25,487 nucleotides of DNA from an uncultured Muribaculaceae bacterium (GTDB taxonomy: Bacteria; Bacteroidota; Bacteroidia; Bacteroidales; Muribaculaceae), in the NCBI GenBank assembly GCA_904502025.1, contig CAJGDJ010000030.1, positions 1 to 25,487 on the forward strand. The letters run 5' to 3'. Under the pieces are notes generated by a model. It was not told where the DNA came from. It saw only the letters and a program-made list of their open reading frames with translations, and did no database searches. Numbering within the stretch: position 1 is the stretch's first letter; each line of letters starts with the position of its first letter. Positions 6,239 through 14,593 of the stretch are shown here, piece after piece. A program made the position numbers and the translations under genes.

Positions 6239-8734
6239 TTATTTAATGATTAATTGGGTTGTTGCCAATGTGTTGTTGTCGGTAACTTTTACAATATATG
6301 AACCGGCTACGAGAGTTGCTGTGGTAAGTTGGTTGCCATTGCCTCTTGCTACTAATGAGCCTGCAATGGTGTAAACTTCCCAAATGGCATTTTCTGAAAC
6401 ATTGATTTTTGCATTTTCACCTTGAGCAACGGGATTAGGAGCGATTACTAAGCCTTGCATATTTGCACCATCGGCAATGATGTCTTCAACTCCTGCATCA
6501 GGTATATTTTTATAAATAGCTTCAAATCCTGAAACGTCAATGTGAGCAACTGCATTTACACTTCCTTTAGGTACGATTGACATAGATTTAAACAATATAG
6601 GATAGATGCCGATGTCGTTAGGATCGCCAATGTTGCTTACTGGGATTGAGAGGATATTTTCTTTATTTGATTCAATGTTAGAGAATTTTGTGGTAACAGC
6701 CCGTCCATTGTTAGGGATAAGATTTAATGTTATATCAGTTACAGTAGTAGCACCCGGATTAATGCGAATTTGGATAGTGTCGGGAAGACTCCAAATTTTA
6801 ATTTCTTTTGAGAGGGTGATTTTTGAAGAACGAGAAGATGAGATAGTGAAATCGAGAGCAAAACCTGAATGGAGTTGGCTCATTGTCAAATCTTTCACAC
6901 CACTTAAACTCTTTGTCCATGTAGAATCAACGATTTCTTTGTCGATAGGCATTGCATGTGCAGTTGGGCATTGAACAGTGAGGTTAAGTTTATATTCATT
7001 TCCTCCAAATAGACCGATAAGGTCGGTTGTGCCATCAGCTTTACCTTTTACGATGCCGAGTTCGTCAACAGTAGCGATAGATGCATCGCCCGATGTCCAT
7101 GAAAGTGCACGAGGATTTAATGGCATATATGTAGTATTTACCATTGCTTGAACATCAACAGGCCATTCACGGAAGTTGTCGATTAAAACTGAGTCATATT
7201 TTAATTCGGCTGTACCTGATGTACTTATTGTTACAGGAATTGTAGCTGTAACACCATTGTATGTTGCAGTGAGGGCATGAGTGCCTTCGCCAATAGCATA
7301 GAGCGTAGAGTCGTTGATGATTTCGCCAAGACCGGTAGGACAAGATAACGAGAACCCTTTGAGGTCAGTGTCAATCATTTTGCCGTATTTGTTGTATCCA
7401 TAAATTGTAGGTGTATATGCACCATATTTAGGAGCTTCCATTGACCAATCTTTGAACTGAATTTCAGCTACAACGGTGTCTTCGGGTGCTTCAAGAACAG
7501 CAAAGATAGCATTGCCCACAGCACGTTCTTTTCCATCACTACAATTGTTACGTACGCCAAGAGCTTGGGTGTAGAGGGTTGAAGAACCACCACCATCAAC
7601 GTTAAGTGCTTCATAAGCACCTGCATAACGCATTACATCGGCAAGCATTGAAGTGCGAACACCGGCAGAGTTAGGAGTGCGGCCATCAATAACCATCATA
7701 ATGATACTGTCGCCTGATTGGCTCACGCCAAGAGATGTGCGTGGGTGAAGTGCTGATGCGTCGCCACGTTCACCTTCTGTGTCGAGAGTTTCGCCACCAC
7801 CTACGTTTTTAGGGTTACCCGATACGATTTGAGCAGGATAGATGCGTTTGTCGCCGAGGAGAATGATTTGGTCAAACTCTACGATATCGCCAACTTTCAA
7901 TCCTTTTACAAAATCGATAGCACTTGTGTTGCAGCCACTTGTGCTTGTGCCGTTGCCATGGATAACGAATCCATCTGATGGAATCGCCAAGTCTCCGGTA
8001 GTTGTAGCTGTAGATGTGATTTCCATGCGGTATTTACCACCAGCATAGAAGTTGTCGCCTTCTACAAGTTTAGCAGTAACTTCAGCACAAGATTCGGCTC
8101 TGTCGGTGTTGTTAGTGCTACCAAAGTAACGTGGTGAGTAGATAGTGATACCATTGTTGGGAGATGCTACATTGACACCTTTGAAGAGAGTTACTTTGTC
8201 GCCGATAGTAGCAGTACCTGTGTAGTAGTTGAGACGTCCCACATGAGCATTGCCGTCAACATCAACGGTGAATTGGTAGTTACTATTTGATGTTTTATAA
8301 ACTTCACGGTCAACAGTACATGAAGTTGTTGGACGACCAACTAATGAAGTGCCATTAGTGGCATTACCACTTGTGGTATAAAAGTCACCATTAGTACCTG
8401 CAAAATAAGTTAAGCCATCTTTGGTTTTGTTTTTAGCCATTGTAGATGGAGTAGCAGTACCAGCAACTTTGTCGGTAGCACACACTGCACGCATTGATAC
8501 TCCGGGAGTTGTTTTGTCAACTGTGAGGTAGAATACTTGAAGATTTGATGATGGTCCGGTGAGTTGTAATTGAGTTTGAGTTGTTCCGGGACCTACTTTT
8601 GCGTGAAAAACAGTGTCAAGTTTGTATTCCACACCACGAATGTCGATAGTTTTGGTATATCTACCGGCATTTGAAACGGTCGGCATTAATGCTATTGTAG
8701 CAGCCGAAAAAGCTAAAAGTAAAGATTTTTTCAT
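6239..8734 (-). CDS. T9SS-exported phosphodiester glycosidase family protein (copy 1)
   Basis: This 831-residue protein has the same domain order as the gene at 3651-6068. A signal peptide covers about 1-23 (ending S-N-A). The NAGPA-like phosphodiester glycosidase domain spans about 60-415, with G-T-N-G-D-F-Y (113-119), H-P-R-T-S-L-G (330-336), V-I-D-G-R-T (348-353), V-D-G-G-G-S-S (379-385) and D-G-K-E-R-A-V (400-406). Ig-like segments run from about 425 to 590, with S-I-A-T-V-D-E-L-G, and a beta-rich domain from 600 to 745. A T9SS sorting domain closes it (about 763-831: I-A-P-N-P-V ... A-G-S-Y-I-V-K-V). Copy 1 has extra cysteines in the catalytic region (C85, C139, C216, C268, C398) that copy 2 mostly lacks, so the pair has diverged. 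It has its own promoter and terminator. The substrate is unknown. Confidence 0.9.
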   Translation of the reverse strand: MKKSLLLAFSAATIALMPTVSNAGRYTKTIDIRGVEYKLDTVFHAKVGPGTTQTQLQLTGPSSNLQVFYLTVDKTTPGVSMRAVCATDKVAGTATPSTMAKNKTKDGLTYFAGTNGDFYTTSGNATNGTSLVGRPTTSCTVDREVYKTSNSNYQFTVDVDGNAHVGRLNYYTGTATIGDKVTLFKGVNVASPNNGITIYSPRYFGSTNNTDRAESCAEVTAKLVEGDNFYAGGKYRMEITSTATTTGDLAIPSDGFVIHGNGTSTSGCNTSAIDFVKGLKVGDIVEFDQIILLGDKRIYPAQIVSGNPKNVGGGETLDTEGERGDASALHPRTSLGVSQSGDSIIMMVIDGRTPNSAGVRTSMLADVMRYAGAYEALNVDGGGSSTLYTQALGVRNNCSDGKERAVGNAIFAVLEAPEDTVVAEIQFKDWSMEAPKYGAYTPTIYGYNKYGKMIDTDLKGFSLSCPTGLGEIINDSTLYAIGEGTHALTATYNGVTATIPVTISTSGTAELKYDSVLIDNFREWPVDVQAMVNTTYMPLNPRALSWTSGDASIATVDELGIVKGKADGTTDLIGLFGGNEYKLNLTVQCPTAHAMPIDKEIVDSTWTKSLSGVKDLTMSQLHSGFALDFTISSSRSSKITLSKEIKIWSLPDTIQIRINPGATTVTDITLNLIPNNGRAVTTKFSNIESNKENILSIPVSNIGDPNDIGIYPILFKSMSIVPKGSVNAVAHIDVSGFEAIYKNIPDAGVEDIIADGANMQGLVIAPNPVAQGENAKINVSENAIWEVYTIAGSLVARGNGNQLTTATLVAGSYIVKVTDNNTLATTQLIIK

Positions 8735-8776
8735 TTATTTTAGGTTTAAGATTAATATTCGTAAATGAGTAATATG

Positions 8777-8810
8777 CAAAGTTAAAAATTATTCTTAATA
8801 ATTAATCAAA
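8777..8810 (-). promoter_or_regulatory. promoter for the copy-1 glycosidase gene
   Basis: On the minus strand, TAACTTTG (8784-8777) is a perfect Bacteroidetes -7 element, and TTTG (8810-8807) lies 22 bases upstream as a -33 element. The predicted transcript start is near 8771, leaving a leader of about 36 bases before the ATG at 8734. Confidence 0.6.
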
Positions 8811-8830
8811 AGCATCTAAAATTTTGTTGT

Positions 8831-8857
8831 ATAATATGAAGAAAAATATCATATTAT
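8831..8857. repeat. perfect inverted repeat, divergent intergenic region
   Basis: The nine-base arms ATAATATGA (8831-8839) and TCATATTAT (8849-8857) are perfect reverse complements around a 9-base A-rich spacer. It lies upstream of the copy-1 glycosidase promoter and directly abuts the larger inverted repeat at 8859-8905. It has no T tract on either side and no gene ends here, so it is not an obvious terminator. Confidence 0.7.
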
Positions 8858-8858
8858 C

Positions 8859-8905
8859 AATATATAAATCAAAAACGTAAAAAAATGCGTTTTGATTTAT
8901 ATATT
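8859..8905. repeat. long perfect inverted repeat, possible operator or cruciform
   Basis: The 16-base arms at 8859-8874 (AATATATAAATCAAAA) and 8890-8905 (TTTTGATTTATATATT) are exact reverse complements around a 15-base loop. The right arm ends 26 bases before the TATCTTTG element of the rightward promoter. It sits between two divergent promoters, where an operator would be expected. It could also be a remnant of a small inverted-repeat element. Confidence 0.75.
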
Positions 8906-8931
8906 ATGAACTATAATTTATTATCTTTGCG

Positions 8932-8939
8932 AATCAAAC
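8932..8939 (+). promoter_or_regulatory. -7 promoter element for the glycosyltransferase-pyrC-ATPase-cdd operon
   Basis: TATCTTTG is an exact TAnnTTTG match 40 bases before the glycosyltransferase ATG. No good TTG is found at the usual distance upstream, so the -33 half is weak. A transcript start near 8945 is expected, with a leader of about 35 bases. Confidence 0.6.
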
Positions 8940-8979
8940 ATTATATAGCCTTAGTGGCTTTATGCAAAATTAATGATAT

Positions 8980-9747
8980 ATGACCTCGACAGCATCTGCA
9001 GCTCATAACGACAGCGTTGTAATTATTCCTATGTATAACGAAAAGGAAAACGCTGCAAAGATTATTGATGCGGTAATCGCTTTACCTCATCAATTTGATA
9101 TTCTTGTGATTGATGATAACTCACCCGACGGCACTGCCAATATTGTGAAAGAAAAGCAACAAGAATATCCCGGACGTGTACATTTGATTCAGCGTGCCGG
9201 CAAACTTGGACTTGGTACAGCTTATATAACAGGTTTCAAATGGTCTATCGAACAAAAATATGACTATATTTTTGAGATGGATGCCGATTTTTCACACAAT
9301 CCCAACGATTTGTTGGCATTATATGATGCTTGTGCAAAAGATGGAGCTGATATGTCGATAGGTTCACGTTATATTACCGGTGTAAATGTGGTGAATTGGC
9401 CAATGGGACGTGTGTTGATGTCGTATTATGCTTCAAAATATGTACGCATTGTTACCGGAATGAAGATTTGCGACACTACAGCAGGTTTCGTGTGCTACAC
9501 TCGCAGAGTGCTTGAGGCATTACCTCTCGATAATATCCGATTCAAAGGTTATGCGTTTCAGATCGAAATGAAGTTTACTGCTCATAAATATGGCTTCAAA
9601 ATCAAAGAGGTTCCCATTATTTTTGTTAATCGCGTGTTGGGTGAAAGCAAAATGAACTCGGGAATATTTGGAGAAGCAGTGTTTGGTGTTGTTAAACTTA
9701 AAATGAGCAGTTGGTTTAAGAAGTATCCCGATTATAGCAAAAAATAG
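8980..9747 (+). CDS. polyprenol-phosphate mannose synthase-like family 2 glycosyltransferase
   Basis: This 255-residue GT2-family enzyme resembles DPM1 / polyprenol monophosphomannose synthase. It would transfer mannose (or another hexose) from a nucleotide sugar to a polyprenyl phosphate at the inner face of the cytoplasmic membrane. Visible features are the N-terminal strand V-V-I-I-P-M-Y-N-E (13-21), I-D-D-N-S-P-D-G-T (45-52), the L-G-L-G-T-A-Y motif (76-82) and the metal-binding D101-A-D103 followed by F-S-H-N-P. The acceptor-region C-D-T-T-A-G-F and the R-F-K-G-Y-A-F-Q-I-E-M segment also fit this subfamily. There is no C-terminal membrane domain, so it is the short, soluble/peripheral form. 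It ends two bases before pyrC and leads the operon. The exact sugar is not shown by the sequence. Confidence 0.88.
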   Translation: MTSTASAAHNDSVVIIPMYNEKENAAKIIDAVIALPHQFDILVIDDNSPDGTANIVKEKQQEYPGRVHLIQRAGKLGLGTAYITGFKWSIEQKYDYIFEMDADFSHNPNDLLALYDACAKDGADMSIGSRYITGVNVVNWPMGRVLMSYYASKYVRIVTGMKICDTTAGFVCYTRRVLEALPLDNIRFKGYAFQIEMKFTAHKYGFKIKEVPIIFVNRVLGESKMNSGIFGEAVFGVVKLKMSSWFKKYPDYSKK

Positions 9748-9749
9748 AT

Positions 9750-11096
9750 ATGAGTAAAACGATAATATATAATGCATTAATCGTAAATGAAGGCGAACGA
9801 TTTAAGGGTTTTGTAGTCATTAATGGAGAATGTATTGAACAAGTTGGCAGGGGCGATGCTCCTGCTCAATTGTTGAATGGAGACATCAATAAACATGATG
9901 CTGAAGGTGCATATTTATTGCCGGGAGGCATTGATGATCAAGTGCATTTTCGCGATCCGGGGCTCACTCATAAGGCTGATATGGCAACCGAAAGCCGTGC
10001 TGCTGTAGCAGGTGGAATAACTTCGTTTATGGATATGCCCAATACGATACCTCAAACAACCTCTATTGAAGCTCTTGAAGCAAAACATCATAGAGCCAAA
10101 GAGGTGTCGTTGGCAAACTATTCTTTTTATATAGGAGCGACAAATGATAATATTGACACGTTGTTGGCGTGTGATTACTCAATGGTGCCGGGTGTGAAAC
10201 TATTCCTTGGTGCATCGACAGGCAATATGCTTGTTGATAATAATGAGACATTGAATTGCATTTTTGCCGAAGTCCCGGCATTGATTGCTATTCACTCTGA
10301 AGATGAAGATGTTATTCGTCGTAATAAAGAGACGATGATTGCGAAGTATGGCGAAGATGTGCCGGTAGAGGAACACCCAAATATTCGAAGTGTTGAGGCT
10401 TGTTATAAATCAACCGAAAAAGCCATCGAGATGGCAAAAAAGCATAATGCACGACTGCATATTCTTCACATATCCACTGCAAAAGAGATGTCATTATTAT
10501 CTAATGAGCCTCTTGAGGATAAAAAAATTACAGCCGAAGTGTGTGCACATCATTTGTGGTGGACTGCCGATGACCATGCGATACTTGGTACTCGCATTAA
10601 ATGGAATCCTGCAATAAAATCACTTGAAGATCGTCAAGCACTACGTGATGGATTAAATTCGGGATTGATTGACGTTGTCGCAACCGACCATGCCCCACAC
10701 CTTTTGAGTGAAAAAGAAGGTGGTGCGATAAAAGCTACTTCGGGAGCTCCTCTTGTGCAATATTCTCTTCCAATGATGCTTGAACTTGCCGATAAAGGTG
10801 TGTTTACAGTCGAACAGGTAGTTGACTTTATGTCGCATCGTGTGGCGAAATTGTTCCATATTGAAAAACGAGGATATATTCGAGAGGGATATTATGCCGA
10901 TTTGACAATCGTAAAACCACAGACCCCATATATGGTGAAAGATGAAGATGTGTTGAGCCGATGTGGTTGGACACCTCTTGTGGGAACTATATTGAATAAT
11001 AGAGTGATGGCTACATTTGTTAATGGAGTGAAAGTGTTTGACAATGGAGCTATAAACGAATCTTGCCGAGGAATGGCTTTGAAATATAAATTATAA
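9750..11096 (+). CDS. pyrC: dihydroorotase
   Basis: This 448-residue amidohydrolase catalyses reversible ring closure of carbamoyl-aspartate to dihydroorotate in pyrimidine synthesis. Its length and motifs fit class I bacterial dihydroorotases: P-G-G-I-D-D-Q-V-H-F-R-D-P-G (58-71), S-F-M-D-M-P-N-T (92-99), G-V-K-L-F-L-G-A (148-155), the metal-binding H182 and H240, and A-T-D-H-A-P-H (311-317) with the catalytic aspartate D313. The usual H-x-H metal pair near the N-terminus reads Q64-V-H66, so one ligand is replaced by glutamine. I recall the same D-D-Q-V-H-F-R pattern in other Bacteroidales dihydroorotases, so this is probably lineage-typical, not a defect. An allantoinase or hydantoinase is less likely. 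It begins two bases after the glycosyltransferase stop. Confidence 0.9.
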   Translation: MSKTIIYNALIVNEGERFKGFVVINGECIEQVGRGDAPAQLLNGDINKHDAEGAYLLPGGIDDQVHFRDPGLTHKADMATESRAAVAGGITSFMDMPNTIPQTTSIEALEAKHHRAKEVSLANYSFYIGATNDNIDTLLACDYSMVPGVKLFLGASTGNMLVDNNETLNCIFAEVPALIAIHSEDEDVIRRNKETMIAKYGEDVPVEEHPNIRSVEACYKSTEKAIEMAKKHNARLHILHISTAKEMSLLSNEPLEDKKITAEVCAHHLWWTADDHAILGTRIKWNPAIKSLEDRQALRDGLNSGLIDVVATDHAPHLLSEKEGGAIKATSGAPLVQYSLPMMLELADKGVFTVEQVVDFMSHRVAKLFHIEKRGYIREGYYADLTIVKPQTPYMVKDEDVLSRCGWTPLVGTILNNRVMATFVNGVKVFDNGAINESCRGMALKYKL

Positions 11097-11129
11097 TTAA
11101 GAAAATAAAAAATCATAATCCCAATTATA

Positions 11130-13856
11130 ATGTCAACAGAACAATCATTAAAAGGTCTAAACTCCAATCAGATAGAGGAAAGTAGAGCAAAACACGGAGT
11201 AAATATTTTAACCCCGCCACCCAAGGCTTCATTGTGGGTTAAATTTTTTGAAAACTTCAAAGACCCAATGATTCGCATTTTACTTGTGGCGTTGGCTTTA
11301 TCGGTCGGTATTGCAATTTATGAATTTTCGACAGGGCATGGCTTGGAAGTATTTTTTGAACCAACCGGTATTTTCGTGGCAATAATGCTTGCGACAGGTA
11401 TTGGTTTTGCTCTTGAAGTAAATGCAAATAAAAAGTTTGAGATACTCAACCAAGTTAATGATGATATTGCCGTTAAGGTTATACGTGATGGCGTAATAAC
11501 ACAAGTTCCTCGCAAGGATATAGTTGTTGGCGACATTGTGATTCTTGGCACAGGTGATGAAGTGCCAGCCGATGGTATTTTGATTGATTCAGTGGCATTG
11601 AGCATCAATGAAAGCACATTGACCGGAGAACCACTCATTAGCAAATCACATCGAGAAGAAGATTTCAAAAATGACGTTACATACCCTACTAACCATGTGA
11701 TGCGTGGGACTACTGTGGTTGAAGGGACGGGAACAATGGAGGTTACAGCGGTAGGCGATGCAACTGAATATGGGAAGGTATATGAAGCGGCACAAATTGA
11801 TACAGGAGTGAAAACACCATTGACACTTCAATTAGAAAAACTTGGAAAAGTGATTTCATGGGGAAGTTATTCGGTGGGACTATTGATTATTGTTGGTCGG
11901 TTGTTGATGTTTGATTGGGCAGGAGCCGACACTCTTGGAATGATAAACTATCTACTAAGCACATTGATGCTTGCAATCACTGTGATTGTGGTGTCGGTTC
12001 CTGAAGGGTTGCCGATGAGTGTGACATTGAGCTTGGCATTGAGTATGCGTCGCATGCTTGCAAGCAACAACCTTGTGCGAAAAATGCACGCGTGCGAAAC
12101 TATGGGTGCTACAACCGTGATTTGCACAGACAAAACCGGTACGCTGACACAAAATCAAATGCGTGTTTATCAAACCCAATATTATCCTCTCGGAGAGAGT
12201 CAAAAGCTTGGCAATGACGAAGTAAGTAATATCATAAAAGAGGGTATTTCGGTTAATTCAACTGCATTCTTAGAACAAGATAAAGAGTCGGGAAAAATGA
12301 ATGCTCTTGGGAATCCCACAGAAGGAGCTTTACTCCTTTGGCTTAACGACAATGGTGTTGACTATCTCAAGTTGCGTGATGCTGCAAAAGTAGTGCAACA
12401 ATTGCCATTCCACACACAACGCAAATACATGGCAACTGTGGTTGATTCGCCATTGATTGGCAAGCGTGTGCTTTATGTTAAGGGAGCTCCCGAAATTGTG
12501 TTGGGCTTATGTGCGAAGGTGGCAAATGATGTCAAACCTGAATATATAAATGAACAGCTTCTTAGCTATCAACAAAAAGCAATGCGTACGCTTGCTATTG
12601 CATACGCTATTGTTAACGATAATGAAGAACCGATCAAAGATAATAAAATTAATGTAGATTCCCTCGTATTTATAGGTGTTACAGCAATTGCCGACCCTGT
12701 GCGTGCTGAAGTGCCCGATGCGATTCGTAATAGCATCAGTGCCGGTGTCAGCGTAAAGATTGTAACAGGCGACACACCCGGAACTGCCAAGGAAATTGGT
12801 CGTCAAGTGGGATTATGGAACGATAAAGTTGATGGCGACGAAAATCATATCTCAGGTCCTGATTTTGCCGCTTTAAGCGAAGATGATGCTGCTAAATGTG
12901 CAATGAAACTTAAGATAATGTCGCGTGCACGTCCCACAGATAAATCTCGTCTTGTGCGATTGCTTCAAGAAGCCGGAGAGGTTGTTGCAGTTACCGGTGA
13001 TGGCACAAACGATGCTCCGGCATTGAATGCCGCTCAAGTGGGATTGTCAATGGGCGATGGTACTTCGGTGGCTAAAGAAGCCAGTGATATAACAATTATG
13101 GACAACTCATTTGCAAGTATTACAAAGGCAGTGATGTGGGGTCGCTCGTTGTATCAAAACATTCAACGATTTGTTCTTTTTCAATTGGTGGTTAATGTTG
13201 TTGCATGTTTTATTGTTGTAATAGGGGCATTCTCCGGAACTCAATCGCCATTGACTGTAACGCAAATGTTGTGGGTAAACCTAATTATGGACACTTTTGC
13301 GGCATTGACATTTGCATCGTTGCCACCAAGTAAAGAAGTAATGAAAAATAAACCACGTCGCTCGACCGACTTTATTCTTTCGCGAAGAATGATAGTGCGA
13401 ATTTTCTCTACCGGAATGTTATTTATGGTAATACTTTTTGGGTTGATGCAATGTTTTCGAAATAATGACATCAGGTCTCTTTCTGAATTGGTTTATTATC
13501 CCGGAATTTTCTTCCACTCAATGTTTGACTTTAGAGCTAACGGCGAGTTTTCACCCTACGAATTGTCAATGTTCTTCTCAATATTTGTATTTTTGCAAAT
13601 ATGGAATTTGTTTAATGCCAAAGCATTCCATAGTGGACACACTGCTTTCTATAACATGAAAGATAGCAAAGTGTTTTTCTCGGTAGTCGTGGGAATTATA
13701 ATAGGTCAATATGCGATTGTAACTTTTGGAGGACAAATGTTTAGCGTAACACCTTTAGTATGGGCTGATTGGGGATATATTATTGCTTCAACTTCGATAA
13801 TAATGATATTGCCATTGATTTTGAAGATGATTGCCATGCTATTTGGTAGAAAATAA
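11130..13856 (+). CDS. P-type calcium-transporting ATPase (PMCA-like, type IIB)
   Basis: This 908-residue membrane ATPase probably exports Ca2+ across the inner membrane. Domains in order: N-terminal cytosolic segment (1-45), M1-M2 (about 46-97), actuator domain with T-G-E-P (165-168), M3-M4 with P-E-G-L-P (291-295), phosphorylation site D334 in D-K-T-G-T-L-T, nucleotide domain with K-G-A-P-E, hinge T-G-D-G-T-N-D-A-P, and a C-terminal bundle of six helices. N-L-I-M-D-T in M6 together with P-E-G-L-P in M4 is the single-site pattern of plasma-membrane calcium pumps and bacterial relatives. No C-terminal calmodulin-type extension is present. There are 33 bases between pyrC and this gene and 14 before cdd, so it is in the middle of the operon. 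Another divalent cation cannot be excluded. Confidence 0.92.
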   Translation: MSTEQSLKGLNSNQIEESRAKHGVNILTPPPKASLWVKFFENFKDPMIRILLVALALSVGIAIYEFSTGHGLEVFFEPTGIFVAIMLATGIGFALEVNANKKFEILNQVNDDIAVKVIRDGVITQVPRKDIVVGDIVILGTGDEVPADGILIDSVALSINESTLTGEPLISKSHREEDFKNDVTYPTNHVMRGTTVVEGTGTMEVTAVGDATEYGKVYEAAQIDTGVKTPLTLQLEKLGKVISWGSYSVGLLIIVGRLLMFDWAGADTLGMINYLLSTLMLAITVIVVSVPEGLPMSVTLSLALSMRRMLASNNLVRKMHACETMGATTVICTDKTGTLTQNQMRVYQTQYYPLGESQKLGNDEVSNIIKEGISVNSTAFLEQDKESGKMNALGNPTEGALLLWLNDNGVDYLKLRDAAKVVQQLPFHTQRKYMATVVDSPLIGKRVLYVKGAPEIVLGLCAKVANDVKPEYINEQLLSYQQKAMRTLAIAYAIVNDNEEPIKDNKINVDSLVFIGVTAIADPVRAEVPDAIRNSISAGVSVKIVTGDTPGTAKEIGRQVGLWNDKVDGDENHISGPDFAALSEDDAAKCAMKLKIMSRARPTDKSRLVRLLQEAGEVVAVTGDGTNDAPALNAAQVGLSMGDGTSVAKEASDITIMDNSFASITKAVMWGRSLYQNIQRFVLFQLVVNVVACFIVVIGAFSGTQSPLTVTQMLWVNLIMDTFAALTFASLPPSKEVMKNKPRRSTDFILSRRMIVRIFSTGMLFMVILFGLMQCFRNNDIRSLSELVYYPGIFFHSMFDFRANGEFSPYELSMFFSIFVFLQIWNLFNAKAFHSGHTAFYNMKDSKVFFSVVVGIIIGQYAIVTFGGQMFSVTPLVWADWGYIIASTSIIMILPLILKMIAMLFGRK

Positions 13857-13870
13857 AATAATACTGTAAG

Positions 13871-14341
13871 ATGAAGCAGATTGAGGTAGTAACTCCCATT
13901 TTAATTGTTAAATATGATGAGTTATCGGTTGATGATTGCCGACTTGTTAATGCCGCTCGCAAGGCAACAGCTAACGCTTACGCTCCATATAGCAAATTTA
14001 GTGTGGGAGCGGCTGTCGCACTTAGTAATGGGGAGATTATAATTGGCTCAAATCAAGAAAATGTGGCATATCCTTCGGGAATGTGTGCCGAGCGAGTGGC
14101 TTGTTTCTATGCTCATTCTCGATTTCCCGATGCGAAATTTCAAGCAATTGCAATAGCCGCTCAAGATGGCAATGGTAATGAGGTGAAACAACCTATTTCT
14201 CCATGTGGAAGTTGCCGTCAGGCATTGTTAGAATATGAAAAGCTTGCTGAGGACGATATTAAAGTGTTATTAGTGGGTGCTGTTGAAATATATATGCTTC
14301 AGTCGGTAAAATCGCTATTACCCCTTGCATTTGCCCTTTAA
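13871..14341 (+). CDS. cdd: cytidine deaminase
   Basis: This 156-residue enzyme deaminates cytidine and deoxycytidine to the uridine forms in pyrimidine salvage. The zinc site is intact: C72-A-E74-R-V (water-activating glutamate E74) and P-C112-G-S-C115-R-Q. The A-P-Y-S-K-F-S-V-G-A-A segment (38-48) and N-x-E-N (61-64) bind the nucleoside. The length is slightly above the usual 130-135 of the small tetrameric form because of an N-terminal extension of about 15 residues. The ATG is 14 bases after the ATPase stop, and a terminator follows 31 bases after its own stop, so it ends the operon. It is the second pyrimidine gene in the operon, beside pyrC. Confidence 0.95.
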   Translation: MKQIEVVTPILIVKYDELSVDDCRLVNAARKATANAYAPYSKFSVGAAVALSNGEIIIGSNQENVAYPSGMCAERVACFYAHSRFPDAKFQAIAIAAQDGNGNEVKQPISPCGSCRQALLEYEKLAEDDIKVLLVGAVEIYMLQSVKSLLPLAFAL

Positions 14342-14372
14342 GTTCATTAGGTCTTAATATTCATATAAAAAC

Positions 14373-14403
14373 AAAAAGCCTCGACATTGCGTCGAGGCTT
14401 TTT
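14373..14403. terminator. bidirectional intrinsic terminator between cdd and the tRNA genes
   Basis: A perfect stem AAAAAGCCTCGAC / GTCGAGGCTTTTT with loop ATTGC is followed by T runs on both strands. It ends the rightward cdd operon and the leftward tRNA-Tyr/tRNA-Gly transcript. The tRNA-Gly 3' end is only three bases away. Confidence 0.92.
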
Positions 14404-14406
14404 TTG

Positions 14407-14479
14407 AGCGGAAGACGGGGCTCAAACCCGCGACCCTCAGCTTGGAAGGCTGATGCTCTATCGACTGAGCTACTTCCGC
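14407..14479 (-). tRNA. tRNA-Gly (anticodon TCC)
   Basis: The 73-base cloverleaf has acceptor arms GCGGAAG and CTTCCGC, the D-loop segment AGCTCAGTCGATAGAGC, anticodon stem TCAGC/GCTGA with loop CTTCCAA, and T-arm GCGGGTTTGAGCCCCGT. The discriminator base is T, as expected for glycine. CCA is not encoded. It lies 20 bases after tRNA-Tyr, probably in one transcript. Confidence 0.96.
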
Positions 14480-14499
14480 ATTACCATGAAAATTGTTTG

Positions 14500-14582
14500 T
14501 GGGCGAAGATGGATTCGAACCACCGAAGGTATAAACCAGCAGATTTACAGTCTGCCCCATTTGGCCACTCTGGTATTCGCCC
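14500..14582 (-). tRNA. tRNA-Tyr (anticodon GTA)
   Basis: This 83-base tRNA has the long variable arm typical of bacterial tRNA-Tyr. The acceptor stem is GGGCGAA with TTCGCCC, the anticodon stem is CAGA/TCTG with loop CTGTAAA, and the T-loop segment is GGTTCGAATCC. The discriminator is A, and CCA is not encoded. It starts 20 bases after the ribH stop and has its own promoter. Confidence 0.96.
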
Positions 14583-14593
14583 TAAATCGACTG

